Of a DNA stretch of 29,605 nt, positions 23,945-29,605 are shown piece by piece. This DNA is from Schleiferiaceae bacterium (GTDB lineage: Bacteria > Bacteroidota > Bacteroidia > Flavobacteriales > Schleiferiaceae): positions 1 to 29,605 of the forward strand of contig JAURMB010000085.1 of assembly GCA_030831045.1 (NCBI GenBank), given 5' to 3'. The position numbers and the translations under genes were made by a program. A model generated the notes under the pieces. That model worked only from the letters and a program-made list of their open reading frames with translations, had not been told where the DNA came from and ran no database searches. Position 1 is the first letter of the stretch; each line of letters opens with the position of its first letter.

Positions 23945-24195
23945 AATTCCGCGCTGAAATCAACGTAATGCCCCACAAGGCACTTTTGGACCCCCAAGGC
24001 AAGGCCGTGAGCCAAAGCATGCCGTCCCTCGGACTGCCCGAAGTTGGCGGAGTGCGCATCGGCAAGCACATCACCCTGGAGGTGGAGGCCGCCAGCAAAG
24101 ACGAGGCGCACGAAAAAGTGACGGTGGCCTGCCAAAAACTGCTCGCCAACCCAATTATGGAGAGCTTCGAGTTCGAACTCTTCAACCAGGCCTAA
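23941..24195 (+). CDS. purS: Phosphoribosylformylglycinamidine synthase subunit PurS
   Basis: An 84-residue protein matching PurS, the small dimeric subunit that links PurL and PurQ in the fourth step of purine synthesis (FGAR to FGAM). The order fits: an N-terminal strand (KFRAEINVMPHKALLDPQGKAV), the helix-loop SMPSLGLPEVGGVRIGKHI, and a C-terminal LANPIMESFEFEL. It overlaps pssA by 4 bases and is followed after 4 bases by an aldo/keto reductase. purL and purQ are not in the window. Such a short gene is easily missed inside the longer frame that begins at 23746, but the start at 23941 is the family start. Confidence 0.9.
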   Translation: MKFRAEINVMPHKALLDPQGKAVSQSMPSLGLPEVGGVRIGKHITLEVEAASKDEAHEKVTVACQKLLANPIMESFEFELFNQA

Positions 24196-24199
24196 AGCC

Positions 24200-25183
24200 A
24201 TGGAATACCGTCGTTTAGGTCGCTCTGGCTTGCAGCTTAGCGAGCTTTCGTTCGGAACCTGGATCACCTTCGGCAACCAAATCCCCTACCCGACCGCCAA
24301 AGACTTGTTTGTGGCGGCCTACGATGCCGGCGTCAATTTTTTTGACAACGCCGAAGTTTACGCCCACGGCGAGTCCGAGCGCGTGATGGGCCGCATCCTC
24401 AGCGAGGTAGGTTGGTCGCGCGACAGCTACACCGTGTCGTCCAAGGTCTTTTTTGGCGCCGGAGGCAAGCTTCCGACCCAGCGCGGACTGCACCGCAAGC
24501 ACGTCGTCGAGGCCTGCCACCAAGCCCTCGAACGACTTCGCGTCGACTACCTCGACCTGTACTTCTGCCACCGGCCCGACAAAGCGACGCCGATGGAAGA
24601 GACGGTCTGGACGATGCACCAGCTGATCATGCAGGGCAAAATCCTGTACTGGGGCACCTCGGAATGGAGTGCCGAAGAAATCATGGACGCCCAGCGCGTT
24701 GCCGACCAGCACCACCTCATCGGCCCGACGATGGAGCAGCCGCAGTACAACCTGCTGCACCGCGAAAAAATGGAGTCCGAGTTTCTGCGCCTATTTGAGC
24801 GAATTGGCCTCGGAACCACCATCTGGTCGCCCCTCGCCTCAGGCATTTTGACCAACAAGTACCGCGACGGGCTGCGCGAAGATTTTCGCCTGAACCGCGA
24901 CGAGCTTTCGTGGCTCAAGGACCGAAACGTGGTCGAAGAAAAACTGGCCATTGCCGGCCGCTTGGCCGACCTCGCCGCGGAACTCAGCATCACCCCAGCC
25001 CAATTGGGCATCGCGTGGTGCTTAAAAAACCCGCACGTGTCGACGGTAATGCTTGGCGCTACCCGGGTCGAGCAGCTGCACGAAAACCTCAAATCGGCCG
25101 AGGCCGTCGCGCTCCTAACCCCCGAGGTGATGGAACGCATCGAAGGAATCGTGGGCAACAAACCGGTGCTGGCACCGTACTAG
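24200..25183 (+). CDS. Aldo/keto reductase, Kv-beta / YghZ type
   Basis: A 327-residue NADPH-dependent TIM-barrel oxidoreductase acting on aldehydes. The catalytic tetrad is Asp49 and Tyr54 (FFDNAEVY), Lys82 (SSKVFF) and His124 (FCHRPD). The opening MEYRRLGRSGLQLSELSFGTW and GKILYWGTSEWS resemble the potassium-channel beta-subunit-like branch, which includes glyceraldehyde-3-phosphate reductase YghZ. The C-terminal NADPH segment STVMLGATRVEQLHENL is present. The gene is the third of pssA-purS-AKR. The physiological substrate is unknown. Confidence 0.93.
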   Translation: MEYRRLGRSGLQLSELSFGTWITFGNQIPYPTAKDLFVAAYDAGVNFFDNAEVYAHGESERVMGRILSEVGWSRDSYTVSSKVFFGAGGKLPTQRGLHRKHVVEACHQALERLRVDYLDLYFCHRPDKATPMEETVWTMHQLIMQGKILYWGTSEWSAEEIMDAQRVADQHHLIGPTMEQPQYNLLHREKMESEFLRLFERIGLGTTIWSPLASGILTNKYRDGLREDFRLNRDELSWLKDRNVVEEKLAIAGRLADLAAELSITPAQLGIAWCLKNPHVSTVMLGATRVEQLHENLKSAEAVALLTPEVMERIEGIVGNKPVLAPY

Positions 25184-25204
25184 CTGTCTTTTAACGTTTA
25201 ACCT

Positions 25205-25248
25205 CGGCTAGCGTAGCCGTTGGAACCGACTCGGACCCGAGGGCGGTT
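25205..25248 (+). terminator. Two hairpins after the aldo/keto reductase gene
   Basis: A 6-bp stem with a 3-base loop (25205-25219) is followed by a longer interrupted stem (25224-25248, outer AACCG/CGGTT, inner CTCG/CGAG), with a TTTT run at 25253-25256. They lie 22 to 65 bases past the stop and could end the pssA operon. The short, interrupted stems make this tentative. Confidence 0.4.
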
Positions 25249-25302
25249 GGAGTTTTGGGTTGTTCCCCGCGGTGGGGAGCGCTAACCTTAAATCTCTCTG
25301 TT

Positions 25303-25845
25303 ATGCGTTTATTGCTTGTTTCTGGAACCCTTTGTGCCGCCCTCTCGGCATCTGCCCAAAGTTCGGACTTTGTCGATGCCTTGTTTTTAATTGAAGAGTC
25401 GTCGATGATTCGTGCCGTTAATGCCCAAAGTGCCAATTTAACGGACCTTACATTTTACTTGATGGCCCCCAATGTGCCAGGTGCCGCTTACCCCGCGGTA
25501 CCCAACCAAACCATGTACCTTCAGTACACCTCGGTAAAAACGGCGGCACCCGACGACCAACGGCAAATTAGCGTGGACATCGTCGGTGGCACGCTTCCCG
25601 ATGGCGTTAGCCTAACGCTAACTGCGACGGGCGCTGGGATTGGCGATTTTGGATCAGGCCACGAATTGGAACTCACCAGCGCCACCACCTCGGGCGTCTT
25701 AGTTGACGGAATCGGTTCCGCCTATTCGGGAATTTCCTCGGGTCAAGGCATTCCCGTGACGTATGCTGTGAATTTTGCCACCCAAGACTTGGACGCTTCC
25801 ACGGCCGGTGTGGTGTCGCTTCAGTTCACAATGAGCAACTTCTAA
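25303..25845 (+). CDS. Small secreted beta-rich protein, candidate fibre subunit
   Basis: A 180-residue exported protein: signal peptide MRLLLVSGTLCAALSASA (then QSS), mature part of about 160 residues. It is Gly/Ser/Thr/Val-rich, lacks Cys and Lys-rich parts, and has alternating hydrophobic residues suggesting an Ig-like beta sandwich. It ends with a strand (GVVSLQFTMSNF) that has the alternating pattern and final aromatic of chaperone-usher pilins. Similarity to a named pilin family is not certain; a DUF4402-type protein is one possibility. It is the first of three overlapping genes, the next being a PapD-like chaperone, which is the main reason to call it a subunit. ATG 25303 is chosen for its signal peptide. 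Confidence 0.7.
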   Translation: MRLLLVSGTLCAALSASAQSSDFVDALFLIEESSMIRAVNAQSANLTDLTFYLMAPNVPGAAYPAVPNQTMYLQYTSVKTAAPDDQRQISVDIVGGTLPDGVSLTLTATGAGIGDFGSGHELELTSATTSGVLVDGIGSAYSGISSGQGIPVTYAVNFATQDLDASTAGVVSLQFTMSNF

Positions 25846-26507
25846 TGCGGAGTTTTGCTCAAGGTCTAGGTCCAAATCATCTTTGGGCCTGGCTCTTTCT
25901 TTCGGTTGGTGTGTCCGCCGGGCTGCGGGCCCAAGTTGTGGTGCGGAATGGGTTAAGTCACGTTCACGCATGGACAAGCAACCCGAGCGGCACAATCGAC
26001 CTGAAAAATTCAAGCGACCAACCGGTAACGGCCTACGTGACCGCCGACAGCCTTTGGGGGCCTCAAAATGCGCTACAAATTCCCAGTCAGGTCAGCTTGG
26101 ACGCCAATGAATCGCGCTCAGTGCCCTACCGCTGGCTGAACGATGATTCGGTGAGCCAAGCAACCCGCATCTACATAACCACCGATCAGCCAACCCTCGA
26201 AGCTTCGCCCAAGCAAGCACTCACCCTGCGCATCTCAACGCGCTACGCCGTCGATTTATATCGCGGACCTGTCGGAACGGAACTCGATCTGGAATGGGTA
26301 GATGGCGGAGTTAAGGTCCAGAATTCGTCAACCTCCTTTTGGGCCGGAGCCTGCTACGAACTTCGAGATTTCGAACGTTTTGGAAACCGATTGGCCGGCG
26401 GGGTTCTGCGTCCCGGTGACCATCGAATTTGGCGGATTCCACCAGGCGCTCAGGGCGTTTGGATTGAAACGTCCCAGGGCAGTGTTTTAGCTTCTTTGCG
26501 CCCATGA
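25845..26507 (+). CDS. PapD-like periplasmic chaperone
   Basis: A 220-residue exported protein with a signal peptide (about 1-29, cleavage near LRAQ). Two Ig-like halves can be traced. The first follows PapD: SNPSGTIDLKNSSDQPVTAYV, the PSQVSLDANESRSVPY strand, RIYITTDQP and LTLRISTRYAVDLYR. The second has GGVKVQNSSTSFWAGAC and GGVLRPGDHRIWRIP, the latter matching the chaperone's late Pro-Gly turn. The Arg and Lys that anchor a pilin C-terminus in classic PapD are not obvious (Asp sits where Lys is expected before LYR), so binding details may differ. Its ATG shares one base with the preceding stop, and the next gene overlaps by 4 bases. Confidence 0.7.
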   Translation: MRSFAQGLGPNHLWAWLFLSVGVSAGLRAQVVVRNGLSHVHAWTSNPSGTIDLKNSSDQPVTAYVTADSLWGPQNALQIPSQVSLDANESRSVPYRWLNDDSVSQATRIYITTDQPTLEASPKQALTLRISTRYAVDLYRGPVGTELDLEWVDGGVKVQNSSTSFWAGACYELRDFERFGNRLAGGVLRPGDHRIWRIPPGAQGVWIETSQGSVLASLRP

Positions 26508-27739
26508 GCTTCGCCCTATGGTGGGCCCTGACGTATTCGCAAAGTGGGCTGTTGCCGTTACTTGGAGGCAGTTTTTTAGGGCCCAAAAGCCACCTATGGG
26601 CCCAAACCGCGTTGGCCAGTGAGGGCATTCGGTCGCAACTTACCGCCGCTTATGGTCCCTGGTCCTTGAAGTACGGCAGCCAGAACTTAGGTTGGGGTTG
26701 GAGCATCGACCACCGCGGAACAGGACTGTGGTGGTCTCCGCGCAACGGACTGGGAATCTTAAGTAAGGGCCACGTACTTCGCGGCAAACATCAGGTATCC
26801 TATCAGGTAGCTGCGCACCGCACGCACTTCGTGGGAAGGTTGAGCTGGAACGGAATCTCGCTGCAGCAAAACCTAGGCGGCGCGACTTCGGTATCCGCGC
26901 AAATTGGGCCGCAACGCCTTGAGGCCAGCTACCGGCAGAAGTGCATACAGGTTGGGCTTCGCAGCCCAATGATCGACGTCCGCTGGGCTCAAGGACCGTC
27001 GCAGCAGCTTGGCATGATTCGCGTGCATCATGCTTCAGGCAGTTTAGAATACCGCCGCCAATCAAGTTCCGTTCGCAGCTCCAATCAATTCATCGTGACG
27101 ACAAAAGCTCGGGATTATCAGTTTTGGTTGCACGCAGCCTTCTACGATCATAAAGCAGAACTCAGCTTGCGAACGTGGATCGAAACGCAAAAACTCGGTC
27201 GATGGTCCGTATTCGTGGATTCCCGAACGTCTACCGCTCGATGGTCGCCGGGAGCTTGGTCGCGTTGGCAAGGAAGCTACATTCAGTTGGGGACCCCGAC
27301 CGCATTGAGGCTTAGCCATGATCAGCTTTCGGTAACGGGAGAATGGGGGCGGAACGGCAAATTGAGTCAGTTATCCGTTGCGTCCAGAATTCCCTTTAAT
27401 CCGGTTAACGCCAAACCGAAGGCAGACTTGGCGGACCTAAAACCCTCTTGGCTGAGCATCAATTTGGACTACCGAGGGGAACTACCCTACTCGTACCTCG
27501 AACTTTCGGGCTCAACTACGCACCGAATAAAACTGGCTCCGCAAAACCGACAGTGGAGCGATCACATACCGCCCGGCACCTATGCGGTACGGGGGGTCAC
27601 CGCAAAGGACTGGGCCATTGAGGTGTCCGCAGACAGCCTTAGCCTGAATTCGGGTCAAATTACCCAAATAACTGCTCGAATCTCCCGACCCGATGGGCTT
27701 GTTCGGTGGATCAGCGCGTCAGGTGCAGCTGCGGAATGA
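26504..27739 (+). CDS. Short outer-membrane beta-barrel-like protein, candidate usher
   Basis: I do not recognise a named family. The 411-residue protein begins with a weak signal-like region (hydrophobic 1-25, then SHLWAQ) and continues with about 270 residues of alternating short strands rich in Trp, Tyr, Arg and Gly, as in an outer-membrane barrel. The last 90 residues form a soluble beta domain with HIPPGTYAVRGV and SLNSGQITQI, like the carboxypeptidase-regulatory or usher C-terminal folds. Position after the subunit and the PapD-like chaperone is that of an usher, but ushers are about 800 residues, so it would be a reduced one. The ATG overlaps the chaperone stop (ATGA); its end overlaps the convergent PAP2 gene by 29 bases. 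Confidence 0.6.
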   Translation: MSFALWWALTYSQSGLLPLLGGSFLGPKSHLWAQTALASEGIRSQLTAAYGPWSLKYGSQNLGWGWSIDHRGTGLWWSPRNGLGILSKGHVLRGKHQVSYQVAAHRTHFVGRLSWNGISLQQNLGGATSVSAQIGPQRLEASYRQKCIQVGLRSPMIDVRWAQGPSQQLGMIRVHHASGSLEYRRQSSSVRSSNQFIVTTKARDYQFWLHAAFYDHKAELSLRTWIETQKLGRWSVFVDSRTSTARWSPGAWSRWQGSYIQLGTPTALRLSHDQLSVTGEWGRNGKLSQLSVASRIPFNPVNAKPKADLADLKPSWLSINLDYRGELPYSYLELSGSTTHRIKLAPQNRQWSDHIPPGTYAVRGVTAKDWAIEVSADSLSLNSGQITQITARISRPDGLVRWISASGAAAE

Positions 27740-28442
27740 GGTATCCGACCGCGGCTCCCACTGCGAACCCTACCAATACATCTGAGGGGTAGTGTTTTCC
27801 TGCCTGAACCCGCTGCCAAGCCACATAAGCGGGAACCGCCGCTGCGGCCGACCACACTGCGGGCTTCCACCGGGAATTCGGGTGCAGGTCGCTCCACACT
27901 TTGGCCGCATAAAACGTGTTGCAAGCTGTGAGGCTCGCGTGGCCCGAAAAAAAGGACTTGCGGGCATCTGCCTCCATACGTTCCGCTAGGGGTGCCCCGT
28001 CGAAGTACACGAAGGGGCGGTTGCGGCGAACCGCATTTTTCACTGCATCCGTTAGCATCAAGGTACTGAGGTTGGCCTGGAACCACATGCTTCCAAGCAC
28101 GGCAGCATCGGCGATGCGGTGGTCGGCACGGGTGTGGGCAAGGGCCGTGATGCCCGCGGCGCCAAAAGCGGCGAACAGGGTATAATCCGACCGTTGTCCG
28201 GCGGCCTCGTTCCAGCGATTCAGGGCAACCCGATCGAAGCCCACCGCACGTGGCGCGCCGAGCATTGCAAGCTCAAATTCGCTGAATCCGCGATGCTGGC
28301 CAGCGGCATACCCGTTCCAACCGGCTAGGGCAGCGCTGGCCCCGTACGCCAAGCCGTCGGTCCGCAAGCTCAGACGGTACGGAAGTTGGGCCCAAAGGCC
28401 CTGCGCTGACAGCAACGCAAGCAGGCAAAAAACGCGTATCAT
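27711..28442 (-). CDS. PAP2-family phosphatase
   Basis: A 243-residue exported or membrane-associated protein of the phosphatidic acid phosphatase type 2 superfamily. All three motifs are present: KNAVRRNRP (Lys135 to Pro143), SFFSGHAS (163-170, with catalytic His) and RVQAGKHYPSD (Arg211, His217, Asp221). The start MIRVFCLLALLSAQGLWAQ is a signal peptide, so it acts in the periplasm or outer membrane, as in undecaprenyl-pyrophosphate or lipid A phosphatases; the substrate is not clear. ATG 28442 is chosen for the signal peptide. It begins 5 bases after the amylase stop, so the two form an operon. Confidence 0.88.
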   Translation of the reverse strand: MIRVFCLLALLSAQGLWAQLPYRLSLRTDGLAYGASAALAGWNGYAAGQHRGFSEFELAMLGAPRAVGFDRVALNRWNEAAGQRSDYTLFAAFGAAGITALAHTRADHRIADAAVLGSMWFQANLSTLMLTDAVKNAVRRNRPFVYFDGAPLAERMEADARKSFFSGHASLTACNTFYAAKVWSDLHPNSRWKPAVWSAAAAVPAYVAWQRVQAGKHYPSDVLVGFAVGAAVGYLIPQLHLTR

Positions 28443-28447
28443 GAGCA

Positions 28448-29605
28448 CTAGTACTGGACCTGCAAGGTATGGCGCTCGCTGCCCAAGGCATCGTGCACCT
28501 GAACCACGTACCACCCCGCCGGAAGTCCGCCGAGGTCTAGGTACTCGAGCTCCGCAGCTGAACGCTCCCAGTGGCGAAGTACGCGGCCTTGCGCGTCCAC
28601 CAGCTCCACGTGTCCTTCAGCCGCCGGACGCTCCAGCCAAAATCCGTTTGAGGCGGGATTTGGGTACACGCGGGTCAGGGGAACACCCGGAAGCTCTTCG
28701 ACATCGAGCGTGATCTGCGGCTGGGCCAGCTTGGCGCTGGTGTACACCCGGTACGCGCCGGGAGCCAGCGATAGGCTCGCATTAACGTCGGTCACGAGAA
28801 GGGTATCGCCGCTGAAGTACTCGTACCACGTTCCCGCGCCCGGGAAAGCCGGAATAATCGTCTGGGTCGTCACGCCGAAGTTGCCCAAGACCACTGCGTC
28901 CATTCCGCTGCTGTTAAACACCATGCGCTTGGTGGTGCCCGACAAACTGTAGGCAAACTGTCCGTCGCGGAACGTCGCCGGATGCGCGCGCCTTAGGTGA
29001 AACACCGCCGACGTCACGTCGTACAGGCGGCGGCGTTCCGGAACCTGGTAGTAGTTCCAGCGCAAGGGCTTGTTGCAGACCCGGCACGGAACATTTATCG
29101 ACACGTCGTAGCCCAGCTCGCCAAACATCCAAATCATTCGAGGTCCCGGAATCAGGTAGGCAAACAGGTTCACGGCCTCAGCGCGGCGCAACCCCGTAGC
29201 CAGCTGCTTTGGATTGTGGTTGGCGTTAGACGTATTCCCGTACGTGAGCACCTCGTACATCAGGCGTTCCTCGTCGTGGCTTTCGGGGTACGAAACCAAG
29301 GCGGGTTGCGACCATCCGCGCGCGCCGTGGTAGGCCCACGAAAAATTGCTCTGCGCGTTGCCCTGCCCTGCCTGGTGAAAATTGTAGGTTGAATTGCCCC
29401 AAAGCATAAAGCCATAGTCCGCCAGGGCCTTTTCTTCACTGTTGTCGGCCCAGTGCTCCAAAATCACGTGCGCATTGGGATTCACCGACCAAATCGTGTC
29501 GCCGATGCGCTTAATAATGGCTTGGCGGACCGCGGAACTCCCGGCGTTGCCGTTCAAAAAACCTTTGGTGTAGTCAAAGCGAATTCCGTCGATGCGGTAC
29601 TCCTG
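28448..29605 (-). CDS. GH13 alpha-amylase-family enzyme with T9SS sorting domain, 5' end cut
   Basis: The C-terminal 385 residues of a secreted glycoside hydrolase; the start lies beyond the right edge. The visible part begins at the fourth strand of the GH13 barrel: YRIDGIRFD contains the nucleophile Asp (residue 11 here), followed by ILEHW with the acid/base Glu (residue 50) and later YPESHDEER with the conserved His-Asp. A C-terminal beta domain follows, then a type IX secretion sorting domain (RVYPNPASNGF ... GLPAGWYVVQV ... final VQY). The enzyme is therefore likely released or anchored at the cell surface to degrade alpha-glucans such as starch or glycogen. It is cotranscribed with the PAP2 gene. 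Confidence 0.93.
   Translation of the reverse strand, partial: QEYRIDGIRFDYTKGFLNGNAGSSAVRQAIIKRIGDTIWSVNPNAHVILEHWADNSEEKALADYGFMLWGNSTYNFHQAGQGNAQSNFSWAYHGARGWSQPALVSYPESHDEERLMYEVLTYGNTSNANHNPKQLATGLRRAEAVNLFAYLIPGPRMIWMFGELGYDVSINVPCRVCNKPLRWNYYQVPERRRLYDVTSAVFHLRRAHPATFRDGQFAYSLSGTTKRMVFNSSGMDAVVLGNFGVTTQTIIPAFPGAGTWYEYFSGDTLLVTDVNASLSLAPGAYRVYTSAKLAQPQITLDVEELPGVPLTRVYPNPASNGFWLERPAAEGHVELVDAQGRVLRHWERSAAELEYLDLGGLPAGWYVVQVHDALGSERHTLQVQY

Noticed and set aside
25261..25302. Promoter box before the secreted subunit gene
   Set aside because: TAACCTTA at 25283-25290 has two mismatches to the -7 consensus and the upstream TTTG is 25 bases away, too far for a -33 box.

Overview
The window looks like a piece of a compact, GC-rich chromosome from a Bacteroidota bacterium, probably in or near Flavobacteriales. 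The evidence is a type IX secretion C-terminal sorting domain on an extracellular amylase, the nhaD-exbB-exbD-tonB-folC arrangement, the DUF4254/glycosyltransferase-9 pair, and repeated matches to the Bacteroidota -7 promoter motif TAnnTTTG. A NhaD-type Na+/H+ antiporter fits a marine or saline habitat. No rRNA, tRNA, CRISPR array, insertion sequence or riboswitch was seen. No gene-free stretch exceeds about 130 bases.

Layout from left to right. (1) 1-90: a short 17-bp tandem repeat and a strong hairpin terminator. (2) 117-1271 (-): acyl-CoA dehydrogenase, divergent from anmK (1326-2453, peptidoglycan sugar recycling). (3) 2517-7053 (+): nhaD, then the exbB-exbD-tonB energy-transduction genes, then folC. 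(4) 7005-11408 (-): an export operon made of a DUF481 outer-membrane protein, a 751-residue fusion of an ABC-exporter membrane domain with a HlyD-type adaptor that has no ATPase domain, and a TolC-like channel. (5) 11451-12044 (+): an unrecognised secreted protein, overlapping tail-to-tail with a divergent ComM-like AAA+ ATPase (11965-13380, -). (6) 13461-21568 (-): a long, tightly packed run lpdA-pabB-tilS-dsbD-DUF4254-GT9-YopX-like, with an internal promoter candidate before dsbD. (7) lnt (-) and pssA-purS-aldo/keto reductase (+) diverge from a 31-bp gap. (8) 25303-27739 (+): three overlapping genes with lower GC, encoding a small secreted subunit-like protein, a PapD-like periplasmic chaperone and a short outer-membrane beta-barrel-like protein. 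(9) 27711-29605 (-): a PAP2 phosphatase and a GH13 alpha-amylase that runs off the right edge.

Two parts deserve most attention. The first is the three-gene set at 25303-27739. Its gene order matches pilin-chaperone-usher operons, but the barrel gene is about half the size of a normal usher, so it may be a reduced or new chaperone-assisted surface system. The second is the ATPase-less ABC-membrane-domain/adaptor fusion. A genome-style signal also runs through the window: at nine genes a TAnnTTTG-like box ends only 4-6 bases before the start codon, which predicts leaderless transcripts.
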